Assembly: GCA_902798585.1 (NCBI GenBank)
Contig: CADBXF010000030.1
Span: forward strand, 1 to 33,754
Direction: 5' to 3'
Length of the DNA stretch: 33,754 bases
Source of the DNA: an uncultured Lachnospiraceae bacterium
GTDB lineage: Bacteria > Bacillota > Clostridia > Lachnospirales > Lachnospiraceae
Shown here: piece by piece, positions 23,644 to 31,943 of the stretch
How the letters are laid out: every line of letters starts with the position of its first letter
Position numbering within the stretch: the first letter of the stretch is position 1
Made by a program: the position numbers and the translations under genes
The notes under the pieces: generated by a model
Seen by the model: the letters and a program-made list of their open reading frames with translations, nothing else
Databases searched by the model: none
Told to the model about the DNA's origin: nothing

Positions 23644-24594
23644 ATGAGCGCATATGAGGTTTCCCTGACAAAGATGGTGGAGAAGATGCACCTGGAAAAC
23701 CTGACGCCCGAGATTGACATCTCGAAGCGGATGATTACGAAGCCGGAGATCAACCGTCCGGCGTTGCAGCTTGCGGGCTTCTTCAGCGATTTCGACGCGG
23801 AGCGCATCCAGTTGATCGGCAATGTGGAGTACGCGTATATGTATAAAAACGAGATGACATCGGAGGAGCGCCACATCTGCTTCTCGCGTCTGATGGGGTA
23901 TGGCGTTCCGTGCATCATTTTCTGCCGGAACCTTAATGTGAGCGACGGCATGCGGAAGCTCGCGCTGGAGAAGGGCGTTCCGGTGTTCCAGAGCAGCATG
24001 GAGACAACGGCACTCGTGGCCGAGCTCGTGCGCTGGCTCAAGGTACAGCTCGCACCGCGCATCTCCATCCACGGCGTTTTGGTCGATGTCTTCGGTGAGG
24101 GACTTCTCATCATGGGCGAGAGCGGCATCGGCAAGAGCGAGGCGGCGCTGGAGCTTATCAAGCGCGGACACCGTCTGGTTTCGGACGATGTCGTGGAGAT
24201 TAAGAAGGTGAGCGACGATACGCTATTCGGCTCGGCGCCGGATGTGACGAAGCATCTGATTGAGCTTCGCGGTATCGGTATCATCGATGTCAAGACTCTG
24301 TACGGCGTGCAGAGTGTCAAGGAGACGCAGACGATTGATCTCGTGATTCAGCTCGAAGAGTGGGATCGCGAGAAGGAGTACGACCGTCTGGGCCTTGAGG
24401 AAAAATATACCGAGTTCCTCGGCAACCGCGTGGTGTGCAACAACATCCCGATTCGTCCGGGGCGGAACCTCGCCATCATCTGCGAGGCGGCGGCAATCAA
24501 TTACCGCCAGAAAAAGATGGGCTACAACGCGGCGCTCGAGCTTCAGAAGCGCGTCACGGAAAATCTCATGAAGCATGCAAACGGCGAGCTGTAA
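23644..24594 (+). CDS. hprK: HPr kinase/phosphorylase
   Basis: A 316-residue bifunctional enzyme that phosphorylates Ser46 of HPr and Crh and also removes the phosphate, controlling carbon catabolite repression in Firmicutes. The N-terminal domain (1-130) is followed by the catalytic core: H143 in SIHGVLVD, P-loop GESGIGKSE from residue 158, ELIKRGHRLVSDD, and the family signature LIELRGIGIIDVKTLYG. FLGNRV and PIRPGRN near the C-terminus match the K3 region. GGAGG lies 8 bases before the ATG. A Crh-like substrate with an intact Ser46 is encoded four genes downstream. Confidence 0.97.
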   Translation: MSAYEVSLTKMVEKMHLENLTPEIDISKRMITKPEINRPALQLAGFFSDFDAERIQLIGNVEYAYMYKNEMTSEERHICFSRLMGYGVPCIIFCRNLNVSDGMRKLALEKGVPVFQSSMETTALVAELVRWLKVQLAPRISIHGVLVDVFGEGLLIMGESGIGKSEAALELIKRGHRLVSDDVVEIKKVSDDTLFGSAPDVTKHLIELRGIGIIDVKTLYGVQSVKETQTIDLVIQLEEWDREKEYDRLGLEEKYTEFLGNRVVCNNIPIRPGRNLAIICEAAAINYRQKKMGYNAALELQKRVTENLMKHANGEL

Positions 24595-24638
24595 TCGTGC
24601 ATGTTTGATCGGAAAATAATGTTGCGGGAGGAGCAGAC

Positions 24639-25580
24639 ATGAGATACTGCTTTGGTATTGATATCGGAGGCACGACCATTAAGTGCGGCCTTTTTACACA
24701 GGACGGCGAAGTGATTCGCAAATGGGAGATTCCCACGAACCGCGAGGCGGGCGGCGTGAAGATTCCCGGGGAGCTGGCGGCTTCCGTCGCCGGCGTGATG
24801 GCGGAGGAAAAGATTGCGCAGGAGCAGGTGATCGGCGTCGGAATGGGAGTTCCGGGACCGGTGCTTGCGGACGGCACGGTTCTTCTGTGCCCGAATCTCG
24901 GATGGGATCACATCAATGTGCGCGTGATGATGGAACAGCTTCTCGGCGTTCCGGTGCGCGTCGGCAACGACGCCAATGTCGCGGCGCTCGGTGAGCAGTG
25001 GAAGGGCGGCGGACGCGGCTATTCCGATATGCTTATGGTGACGCTCGGAACCGGCGTCGGCGGCGGTCTGATTCTCGGCGGAAAGATTGTATGCGGAAGC
25101 AACGGCGCCGCTGCGGAGATCGGACATATCGTCGTGAATCCCGCGGAGACGGATCTTTGCGGTTGCGGCTGCAGGGGGCATCTCGAGCAGTATGCTTCGG
25201 CAACGGGCATCGTGCGCATGGCGAAGAAGCGCCTTGCGGAGGCCTCGGAGGCGACTTCGCTTCACAGCTTTGCCAATCTGACGGCGAAGGATATCTTCGA
25301 TGAGGCGAAGAAGGGCGACGCAGTGGCATGCTCGCTCGTGGATACGCTCGGCTCGTATCTCGCGCTTGTGCTCTCGCATGTTGCGGCGGTTGCGGATCCG
25401 GTGGCATTTGTCATCGGCGGCGGTGTGAGCAAGGCAGGTCCGATTCTTATCGATGCGATTGAGAGACATTACAATGACAATATTCTTCCCGCACTTCGCG
25501 GCAAGGTGTTCCGGCTGGCGGAGCTCGGCAACGACGCGGGAATCTTCGGCGCGGCGCGCATGACTTTGGAGGAGCGTTAA
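24639..25580 (+). CDS. ROK family glucokinase
   Basis: A 313-residue sugar kinase. The ATP-binding start is FGIDIGGTTIKCGLF. The catalytic Asp is in GNDANVAALGEQ, and GTGVGGGLILGGKIV and EIGHIVV are the ROK sugar site. The structural zinc site CGCGCRGHLEQYAS is complete. The C-terminal VIGGGVSKAG is the adenosine site. The context with hprK and a Crh-like protein supports glucose as substrate, giving glucose-6-phosphate, which joins PTS signalling and glycolysis. GGGAGGAG precedes the ATG. The gene follows hprK after 44 bases. Confidence 0.93.
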   Translation: MRYCFGIDIGGTTIKCGLFTQDGEVIRKWEIPTNREAGGVKIPGELAASVAGVMAEEKIAQEQVIGVGMGVPGPVLADGTVLLCPNLGWDHINVRVMMEQLLGVPVRVGNDANVAALGEQWKGGGRGYSDMLMVTLGTGVGGGLILGGKIVCGSNGAAAEIGHIVVNPAETDLCGCGCRGHLEQYASATGIVRMAKKRLAEASEATSLHSFANLTAKDIFDEAKKGDAVACSLVDTLGSYLALVLSHVAAVADPVAFVIGGGVSKAGPILIDAIERHYNDNILPALRGKVFRLAELGNDAGIFGAARMTLEER

Positions 25581-25590
25581 GCAGGGTTTG

Positions 25591-26517
25591 ATGATTACGA
25601 AAGAGCAGAGAATACAAATTGCGGAGCTGTATCGGGAGCGCGGCGAATGCCGCTTTGACGAGCCTATGGCTCCGCACACATCCTTTCATATCGGCGGTCC
25701 GGCGGAGGTTTACCTTGTGCCGGCGGACGCACAGCAGACGGCCGAAACGGTCGCGCTTCTTGCGAAGCTGCAGATTCGCTGTACGCTGCTCGGAAACGGG
25801 AGCAATGTGCTTGTTTCCGACGGTGGTATTCGCGGCGCTGTGGTCCGCTTTGAGGACAAGCCGGGGAAAATGACATTCTCGGAGCTTTCCAACGGCAGTA
25901 CGGAGGCGTGGGTCAGCGCCGGGACATCGCTCTCGGGGTTTGCGAGAGAGGCCTGCGACCGCGGACTTGCCGGCATGGAGTATGCGACGGGCATCCCCGG
26001 AACGGTCGGCGGCGGAATCGTGATGAACGCCGGCGCCTACGGCGGCGAGATCCGGGATTCCCTCGTGCGCGCAACCGTGCTCACGAAGGAGGGCGAAATT
26101 CTGACCCTTTCCCCGGAGGAGCTGAAGCTTTCGTACCGCTACAGCGTCATTCCGGAGCGCGGATATATCGTGCTGGATGCGACATTTCGCCTGATGCCGC
26201 GAGACCGGGATTCCATCCGCGCAAAAGTGCTGGAGCTGTCCGCAAAGCGCAGGGAAAAGCAGCCGCTTGAATATCCCAGCGCCGGAAGCACCTTCAAACG
26301 GCCGGAGGGTTATTTTGCGGGAAAATTGATTGAGGACGCAGGACTTCGCGGATACGGCGTCGGCGGCGCACAGGTGTCGGAGAAGCATTGCGGGTTTGTA
26401 ATCAACCGCGGCGACGCTACCTGTGAGGATGTGAAGGCGGTGATTCGCGATGTACAGCGGATTGTCTTTGAGAAATTCGGCGTCGAGTTGGAGCCGGAAG
26501 TGAAGTTCCTTTCTTGA
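25591..26517 (+). CDS. murB: UDP-N-acetylenolpyruvoylglucosamine reductase
   Basis: A 308-residue FAD enzyme that reduces enolpyruvyl-UDP-GlcNAc to UDP-MurNAc, the second committed step of peptidoglycan synthesis. FAD-binding segments are HTSFHIGGPAEVYL, LLGNGSNVLVSDGGI and GIPGTVGGGIVMNAGAYGGE. The substrate site YRYS and the catalytic Ser in SAGSTFKRPEG, with FAGKLIEDAGL, place it in the type II MurB group. The final Glu is in VELEPEVKFL. Start ATG 25591 or the TTG one codon earlier (25588); AGGG is just upstream and stronger GGAGGAG lies inside the end of the kinase gene. Confidence 0.96.
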   Translation: MITKEQRIQIAELYRERGECRFDEPMAPHTSFHIGGPAEVYLVPADAQQTAETVALLAKLQIRCTLLGNGSNVLVSDGGIRGAVVRFEDKPGKMTFSELSNGSTEAWVSAGTSLSGFAREACDRGLAGMEYATGIPGTVGGGIVMNAGAYGGEIRDSLVRATVLTKEGEILTLSPEELKLSYRYSVIPERGYIVLDATFRLMPRDRDSIRAKVLELSAKRREKQPLEYPSAGSTFKRPEGYFAGKLIEDAGLRGYGVGGAQVSEKHCGFVINRGDATCEDVKAVIRDVQRIVFEKFGVELEPEVKFLS

Positions 26518-26533
26518 TAACGGGGCGGAAGAT

Positions 26534-27481
26534 ATGTCATTTACCGATGAATTGCGAAGCGAGCTTGCGGAGAAGATGCCCGGCGCGCAGCACTGCCGTC
26601 TGGCGGAGCTTGCCGGGATGATGAGCTATGCCGGAACGCTCGAAATGAGCGCGGACGGCGGTTTTCTTCTGACTTTTTCTACAGAGAGAGAAAATATTGC
26701 AAAAAAGTGCTTTACATTTCTCAAAAAGTCCTTTAATATGAACATTGGTGCGGATAGTATCGCCGGCACCGGCCGCAGGGGAAAGCGATTTTTCGTGCGT
26801 GTATCGGGTGCGCGGGAGGTGCTTGAATGCACAGAGGAGATGGGCTTTCAGGTCCGCGGAAAGGATTTTTCCGGCGGCAGAACGCCCCTTGCGGAGTTTT
26901 CATTGAAGTTCCCGGAGAAACCGTGTTGCGTGCGGAGTTTCGTGCGCGGCGCATTTTTGATGGGCGGGACAATGAACGATCCGAATAAGTCGTATCATTA
27001 CGAGATCACCGTACCGTCAGCGGCTGTCGGAGAGTTTCTGACACAGGCGTTGGCACAGTTTGACTGCGAGCCGAAATTATGGGAGCGGCGAGGGTCGAGC
27101 GCGGTTTATCTGAAGGATGCAACGCAGATTGCCGATGCGCTTACCGTGATGGGAGCGACCGCGGCGCGCGTGCGCTTTGAGGATATCCGTGTGGTGCGGA
27201 GTATGCGCGGTGAAGTTCAGCGGCAGGTGAATTGTGAAGTATCCAACCTCGCCAAGACGACGCGCGCTTCGGGTATACAGATAGAGGCTATCAGGAAGAT
27301 CGAGGGGACGATCGGGCTTTCGAGCCTGCCTGAGGAGCTTCGGGAGATAGCGCGGCTTCGGACGGAGTATCCGGAAGCATCGCTGCAGGAGCTGGGAGCC
27401 CATGCGGTTCCGCCGCTCGGGCGATCCGGCGTGAATCACCGACTGCAAAAACTATTGGGTATTGCCGAGGGGTTACGGTGA
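26534..27481 (+). CDS. whiA: WhiA-like DNA-binding protein
   Basis: A 315-residue protein with an N-terminal WhiA domain (CRLAELAGMMSYAGTLEM), a LAGLIDADG-like core in which the nuclease residues are lost (SFVRGAFLMGGTMNDPNKSYHYEI), and a C-terminal helix-turn-helix (LPEELREIARLRTEYPEASLQELG then GRSGVNHRLQKLL). WhiA controls sporulation genes in actinobacteria, while in Firmicutes it affects division and chromosome segregation. It follows murB after 16 bases. In B. subtilis rapZ (yvcJ) and yvcK come just before it; neither is present here. Confidence 0.95.
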   Translation: MSFTDELRSELAEKMPGAQHCRLAELAGMMSYAGTLEMSADGGFLLTFSTERENIAKKCFTFLKKSFNMNIGADSIAGTGRRGKRFFVRVSGAREVLECTEEMGFQVRGKDFSGGRTPLAEFSLKFPEKPCCVRSFVRGAFLMGGTMNDPNKSYHYEITVPSAAVGEFLTQALAQFDCEPKLWERRGSSAVYLKDATQIADALTVMGATAARVRFEDIRVVRSMRGEVQRQVNCEVSNLAKTTRASGIQIEAIRKIEGTIGLSSLPEELREIARLRTEYPEASLQELGAHAVPPLGRSGVNHRLQKLLGIAEGLR

Positions 27482-27499
27482 AAGAAGGAGGCTGAGTCA

Positions 27500-27754
27500 A
27501 TGATTTCTAAGGATGTAACGGTAAACATTCCCAACGGCTTCGGAGGAAGACCGGTAGCCCTGCTGGTACAGGTGGCAAGCCGCTATGACAGCAGTGTTTA
27601 TGTACAGTGTGACAACAAAAAGGTAAACGCCAAGAGCATCATGGGCATGATGAGCCTTGCTCTTCCGACCGGCTCGACCGTCACCGTGACAGTGAACGGA
27701 GCGGACGAGGAGGCGGCGATGAAGGACATCGAGGCCTATCTTAAGAACGAATGA
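27500..27754 (+). CDS. Crh-like HPr-family protein lacking the PTS histidine
   Basis: An 84-residue HPr fold. Against the HPr motif GIHARPA this protein reads GFGGRPV, so position 15, the histidine phosphorylated by Enzyme I, is Gly. Ser46, the HprK target, is intact in NAKSIMGMMSL, with the surrounding Ile47/Met48 surface used for HprK and CcpA contact. It should therefore act like Bacillus Crh (Gln15): phosphorylated by HprK and serving as a CcpA co-repressor or metabolic regulator, but not carrying phosphate to sugars. The position directly after whiA is that of crh in B. subtilis. GGAGG is 8 bases before the ATG. Confidence 0.9.
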   Translation: MISKDVTVNIPNGFGGRPVALLVQVASRYDSSVYVQCDNKKVNAKSIMGMMSLALPTGSTVTVTVNGADEEAAMKDIEAYLKNE

Positions 27755-27773
27755 TGTCGGCCGGAAACGGCTA

Positions 27774-27826
27774 TTGACATTTTTCGAAGAATCCGATAAA
27801 CTGAATACAATAGTTACATAAGTAAC
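27774..27826 (+). promoter_or_regulatory. Promoter of the SCIFF operon with a start-site dyad
   Basis: TTGACA (27774-27779), a 17-base spacer and TAAACT (27797-27802) form the likely promoter; a TACAAT at 27806-27811 is an alternative -10. Just downstream GTTAC-ATAA-GTAAC (27813-27826) is a perfect 5-bp dyad placed at the expected transcription start, a possible operator. Confidence 0.7.
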
Positions 27827-27848
27827 GGATGTGACACAGGAGGAACAC

Positions 27849-28001
27849 ATGAAGACGAAGCATATCAAGACCGTCAAGACCCGCAATCTGTGCGAGAGCG
27901 CGAAGAAGGGCGGCTGCGGCGAGTGCCAGACCTCGTGCCAGTCGGCTTGCAAGACGAGCTGCGGCATCGCGAATCAGAAGTGCGAGAACAGCAACAAGTA
28001 A
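27849..28001 (+). CDS. scfA: SCIFF ranthipeptide precursor
   Basis: A 50-residue Cys-rich RiPP precursor, the six-cysteines-in-forty-five peptide conserved across Clostridia. The N-terminus is MKTKHIKTVKTRNLC and the hallmark core is CGECQTSCQSACKTSC. Cysteines are at 15, 23, 26, 30, 34, 38 and 45: seven, one more than the name implies (C15 being the outlying one). The next gene encodes its radical SAM maturase, which makes thioether bridges from Cys sulfur to acceptor residues. AGGAGG lies 5 bases before the ATG. The function of SCIFF is not settled; it has been proposed as a signalling ranthipeptide. Confidence 0.96.
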   Translation: MKTKHIKTVKTRNLCESAKKGGCGECQTSCQSACKTSCGIANQKCENSNK

Positions 28002-28014
28002 AAAAGACAAGAAG

Positions 28015-28042
28015 ATATCGCCCGCAGGGGCGATATTTTTTT
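28015..28042 (+). terminator. Hairpin and T tract between SCIFF and its maturase
   Basis: ATATCGCCC (28015-28023), loop GCAG and GGGCGATAT (28028-28036) form a 9-bp stem followed by seven Ts. It lies 13 bases after the SCIFF stop and just before the maturase ribosome site. Partial termination here would give more precursor than enzyme. Confidence 0.85.
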
Positions 28043-28055
28043 GCAGGAGGATATC

Positions 28056-29438
28056 GTGATACATCAATACCAATCAGGCGGAAAATACATCGTCATGGAC
28101 ATCGCGTCGGGCTCAATTCATGAGGTCGACGAGGTGACTTACGATATGGTTGCTCTCTATCCGGAGGCCGACCGCGAGAGCGTGATTTCGGAGACTGCGA
28201 AGAAGCATCCGGAGGCTTCGACGGAGGAGCTCGCGGAGATTTACGACGAGCTGACGGAGCTGAAGAAGGAAGGCGCCCTTTTCGCCGAGGACACTTTTGC
28301 GCCGATGGCAGGGGAACTCAAGGCCCGCACGAGCGGCGTCGTGAAGGCGCTGTGTCTGCATGTTGCCCACACCTGCAATCTCAATTGCTCATACTGTTTT
28401 GCGAGCCAGGGGCGATTCCACGGCGAGCGGGCTTTGATGAGCTTTGAAACCGGCCGGCGGGCGATTGATTTTCTGATTGAAAATTCGGGCAGCCGCCGTA
28501 ATCTCGAGGTCGACTTTTTCGGCGGCGAGCCGCTTATGAACTGGGATGTCGTGAAGAAAATCGTCGAGTACGCCAGAAGTGTTGAGAAAGAGCATGGAAA
28601 AAATTTTCGATTTACGCTCACCACAAACGGCATGCTTTTGAACGATGAGGTGATTGAATACGCCAACCGCGAGATGCATAATGTGGTCTTAAGCCTTGAC
28701 GGGCGCAGGGAGATTCACGACCGCTTCCGCAGGGATTATGCGGGACGCGGAAGCTTTGACGTGATTGTCCCGAAGTTTCAGAGGCTTGTCGCGGCGCGAG
28801 GCGGAAAGGGATACTATATCCGCGGAACCTTCACGCATGCAAACCCCGATTTCCTCGAGGACATCAAGGTGATGCTCGACCTCGGCTTCAACGAGCTCAG
28901 CATGGAGCCCGTCGTCTGCGCGCCGGGAGACCCGATGGCGCTTACGGAGGAGGATTTCCCGATTGTCTGCGAGCAGTATGAGAAACTTGCGGAACTGATG
29001 CTTGAACGCCGGAAGGAGGGCAGACCGTTTACCTTCTACCACTATATGATCGACCTCGAGGACGGCCCCTGCATTTACAAGCGAATCAGCGGATGCGGGT
29101 CCGGGACGGAGTATATGGCGGTTACGCCGTGGGGTGATCTCTACCCCTGCCACCAGTTTGTCGGCGAGGAGCGCTTCAGGCTCGGAGACATCTGGAACGG
29201 CGTTGACAATGCGGCGGTTCAGGGTGAATTTGCCGGATGCAATGTCTACGCGCGGGAAGAGTGCCGCGACTGCTGGGCGAGACTGTACTGTGCCGGCGGC
29301 TGTGCGGCCAATGCATATCATGCGACAGGCTCGGTCCGCGGCGTTTACGAGTACGGCTGCAGACTGTTCCGAAAGCGTCTGGAATGCGCGATTATGCTGA
29401 AGGTCGCGGAGGCGAACGATGAATACACCGATTTATGA
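28056..29438 (+). CDS. scfB: Thioether cross-link-forming SCIFF peptide maturase (radical SAM/SPASM)
   Basis: A 460-residue enzyme. The N-terminal part (1-95) is a peptide-recognition-like region (MIHQYQSGGKYIVMDIASG, about residues 1-19). The radical SAM cluster motif CNLNCSYC has C107, C111 and C114. FFGGEPLMNW is the SAM-binding GGE motif. The C-terminal SPASM domain has further cysteines (GCGSGTEYMAVTPWGDLYPCHQF and ECRDCWARLYCAGGC, then YGC) for two auxiliary 4Fe-4S clusters. It should install Cys thioether bridges on the peptide encoded just upstream. The start is GTG at 28056 with AGGAGG 5 bases before; the homologue-like MIHQY start supports it. It overlaps the next gene by 20 bases. 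Confidence 0.96.
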   Translation: MIHQYQSGGKYIVMDIASGSIHEVDEVTYDMVALYPEADRESVISETAKKHPEASTEELAEIYDELTELKKEGALFAEDTFAPMAGELKARTSGVVKALCLHVAHTCNLNCSYCFASQGRFHGERALMSFETGRRAIDFLIENSGSRRNLEVDFFGGEPLMNWDVVKKIVEYARSVEKEHGKNFRFTLTTNGMLLNDEVIEYANREMHNVVLSLDGRREIHDRFRRDYAGRGSFDVIVPKFQRLVAARGGKGYYIRGTFTHANPDFLEDIKVMLDLGFNELSMEPVVCAPGDPMALTEEDFPIVCEQYEKLAELMLERRKEGRPFTFYHYMIDLEDGPCIYKRISGCGSGTEYMAVTPWGDLYPCHQFVGEERFRLGDIWNGVDNAAVQGEFAGCNVYAREECRDCWARLYCAGGCAANAYHATGSVRGVYEYGCRLFRKRLECAIMLKVAEANDEYTDL

Positions 29439-30858
29439 TTTTACGGAAAATTACCGCGAGAGCGGGGCAATCCGACTTCACATGCCGGGCCATAAGGGCG
29501 TAGCGGGGCCACTCGGCGCAGAGCCCTCGGACATCACCGAGATTGACGGCGCCGATGTTCTGTCGCAGGCGTGCGGCATTATCGCCGAGAGCGAAGCCAA
29601 CGCGGGGACAATGTTCGGCTGCCGCACATTGTACTCGACGGAAGGGTCCTCGCTGTGTATTCGCGCGATGGTTTTCCTGCTCAAGAAGATTGCTCTGGCT
29701 GCAGGAAAGGAGCCGCGAATTCTCGCTGCCCGCAATGTGCACAGAAGTTTTCTCGATGCCGTCGCCGCCATGGATGTGACGGTTGACTGGATTATGCCGC
29801 TTCGCTCGGATTCCTATGAGCGGTGCAGCCTCCGTGCGGATGAGCTTTCGACGATTATCGAGGAGCAGCGCAACGCCGGAGAGATGCCGACGGCGGTTTA
29901 CCTCACGAGCCCGGACTATCTCGGGAATATCGCGGAGATTGCGGCGATTGCCGAGGTTTGCCACCGGTGGGGCGTCTTTCTTGCCGTTGACAACGCGCAC
30001 GGGGCGTATCTGAAGTTTCTTGCACAATCCCTGCATCCGATGGACCACGGCGCGGATCTGTGCTGCGATTCCGCACATAAGACGCTCCCGGTGCTGACCG
30101 GCGGAGCGTATCTTCACATCTCGAAAAACACCGATCCCTTCTTCGCGGAATATGCGGGGCAGGCGATGGCTTTGTTTGCGACCACAAGCCCGTCATATTT
30201 GATTTTACAGTCGCTGGATCTGTGCAACGCTTACCTGGCGGAGTGCGGAAACGCCTTTGAGTGCGCGGCGCTTCGAACCGACCGGCTTCGCGATGCGCTC
30301 GGCTCGGCGGGATACCGGACCGCGGGCGACGAGCGATTGAAAATAACGCTGGTTGCCGGGGAAGCGTTCCGCGACGGTACGATTCTGGCAAAGCACCTTG
30401 CGGAGCGTGGAATCGTCACGGAATACGCCGACAGGGACCATGTGGTTATGATGTTCGGGCCGATGACCCGCGAGGAGGAGTATGACGCGGTGCTTCGGGA
30501 ACTCACGGAGCTTGCTGACCGGGCGGTGTCCGGCGGAGAGGACGGCGAAAACAAGGCCCCGGACGGGGACATATCCGGACACGGGGATTTGCAATCCGGC
30601 GCGGATACGGCGCAGGAGCTGCGGGAGCGTGTGCCGCGGCCGACGGTAGTCCTCATGCCCTCGGAGGCAATTCTTGCGGAGAGCGAATATGTCGATGCGA
30701 CACAATGCGCAGGGCGCGTTTTGGCAGAGCCGCTTCTGTGCTGCCCGCCGTGTGTGCCGGTTGCAATGTGCGGCGAGGCGCTCACGGAGTCCGTTGCGCG
30801 GTATGTGCGCGGGCGTGTGCGCGTCGTGAAGGAGCCTGTTCGCAGGACACATCGGTAG
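29419..30858 (+). CDS. Orn/Lys/Arg decarboxylase-family PLP enzyme
   Basis: A 479-residue fold-type I PLP enzyme of the short, YaaO-like group lacking the N-terminal wing domain. Key segments are LHMPGHKG, the cofactor-ring contacts ARNVHRSFLDA, the PLP Asp in VDNAHGAYL, and the Schiff-base lysine K221 in DSAHKTLPVLTGGAYL. The C-terminal domain ends in a PPCVPVAMCGE motif. Its substrate (lysine, arginine or ornithine) cannot be told. A Gly/Asp-rich linker at about 372-395 joins the domains. The start overlaps the maturase by 20 bases with GGAGG upstream, so the genes are coupled. In many Clostridia a gene of this family is found near SCIFF loci. Confidence 0.9.
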   Translation: MNTPIYDFTENYRESGAIRLHMPGHKGVAGPLGAEPSDITEIDGADVLSQACGIIAESEANAGTMFGCRTLYSTEGSSLCIRAMVFLLKKIALAAGKEPRILAARNVHRSFLDAVAAMDVTVDWIMPLRSDSYERCSLRADELSTIIEEQRNAGEMPTAVYLTSPDYLGNIAEIAAIAEVCHRWGVFLAVDNAHGAYLKFLAQSLHPMDHGADLCCDSAHKTLPVLTGGAYLHISKNTDPFFAEYAGQAMALFATTSPSYLILQSLDLCNAYLAECGNAFECAALRTDRLRDALGSAGYRTAGDERLKITLVAGEAFRDGTILAKHLAERGIVTEYADRDHVVMMFGPMTREEEYDAVLRELTELADRAVSGGEDGENKAPDGDISGHGDLQSGADTAQELRERVPRPTVVLMPSEAILAESEYVDATQCAGRVLAEPLLCCPPCVPVAMCGEALTESVARYVRGRVRVVKEPVRRTHR

Positions 30859-30875
30859 GAACGGAGGATACGGTA

Positions 30876-31919
30876 ATGCAATGGGAAGTTACGCCCTCGA
30901 GGGCGAAGTGTCTCGGACGGACCGCCCGCGTTGACGGGGCGCTCTGGCTCAGCTATTCCGCCTCCGGCGCGGAATGGACATTTTTCGGAACAAAGTGCAC
31001 TGTGGAACTTGCCGGCGACGCCATGAGCGGGGATCCGGTCCATGCGCCGCGGTATGCGGTGGAAGCGGACGGCCGGCGCGCAGCGGAAGGCACCGTCGGA
31101 AGGGACGGGAGAGCTGTCGTTACGGTGGAGTGCCCGGACGCGGGAATGCATGTCGTGCGGGTGCTGAAACTGTCCGAAAGTGCGGATTCCACGATGGGAA
31201 TCGTCGCGATTTCGTGTGAGGAGGAGCCGGCGGCGACGCCCGATTTGCCGCTGTATATTGAGTTTATCGGGGACTCCATCACCTGCGGATACGGTGTGGA
31301 CGGCGTCCTCGGAGAGCTGTACCGCACGGCAAATGAGGATGCGACGAAGGGGTACGCGTATCTCACCGCGAAGGCGCTCGGCGCGGATTACAGCCTTGTC
31401 TCCATGAGCGGATACGGGATTATCTCGGGATACACCGAGACCGGCGTAATCCGGCCGGAGTGCACCGTGCCGCCGCTGTATACGACCATGGGGGATTCGT
31501 ACGGAGCGTTTGCGGGAAAGCTTTCGCCGCGCGAAACCGGATGGGATTTTTCGCGGCAGCCCGATATCATTGTAATCAACCTCGGGACGAACGACGCGAG
31601 CTATTGCGGGGACAACCCGGAGAGACGGCGGGAGTATATCGATGCCTACCGCGCATTTCTCGCCGAGGTCCGCTCGCACAATGCGAAGGCGGAGATTGTA
31701 TGCATCCTCGGAACGATGGATCAGCGCCTCTGCGAGTCCGTGAAGACGGCGGTTTCGGAGTACTCGGAGCAGTCGGGCGACGGACGGGCTGCATATTTCG
31801 GAATGCCGCTTCAGGATATGGAGCGTGACGGGGCTGCCGTCGACTGGCATCCGAGCGCCGTGTCGCACGGGAAGGCTGCGGCCGTGCTCACGGAATATTT
31901 GAGAACAATTACCGCGTGA
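30876..31919 (+). CDS. SGNH/GDSL hydrolase, carbohydrate esterase family 2-like
   Basis: A 347-residue esterase without signal peptide. The N-terminal jelly-roll (about 1-115, with LWLSYSASGAEWTFFGT) precedes an SGNH domain with FIGDSITCGYG (nucleophile S134), NLGTNDASY (block III) and DWHPSAVSH (D323, H325). This two-domain layout is that of CE2 acetyl esterases, which deacetylate xylan or other sugars. With no export signal it may act on imported acetylated oligosaccharides. The ATG at 30876 is chosen because GGAGG lies 8 bases upstream; a longer open frame reaches back into the decarboxylase gene and is Cys/Arg-rich, unlike a protein start. It is 17 bases after the decarboxylase. Confidence 0.87.
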   Translation: MQWEVTPSRAKCLGRTARVDGALWLSYSASGAEWTFFGTKCTVELAGDAMSGDPVHAPRYAVEADGRRAAEGTVGRDGRAVVTVECPDAGMHVVRVLKLSESADSTMGIVAISCEEEPAATPDLPLYIEFIGDSITCGYGVDGVLGELYRTANEDATKGYAYLTAKALGADYSLVSMSGYGIISGYTETGVIRPECTVPPLYTTMGDSYGAFAGKLSPRETGWDFSRQPDIIVINLGTNDASYCGDNPERRREYIDAYRAFLAEVRSHNAKAEIVCILGTMDQRLCESVKTAVSEYSEQSGDGRAAYFGMPLQDMERDGAAVDWHPSAVSHGKAAAVLTEYLRTITA

Positions 31920-31943
31920 GCGGAGAAAAGAGAGGAAAATACG

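Noticed and set aside
30705..30875. N-terminal extension of the SGNH esterase
   Set aside because: It overlaps the end of the decarboxylase, is Cys/Arg-rich and has no ribosome site; the ATG at 30876 has a good GGAGG.
30231..31868. 545-codon open frame on the minus strand
   Set aside because: It is antisense to the decarboxylase and esterase, Arg/Ser-rich, and without motifs.
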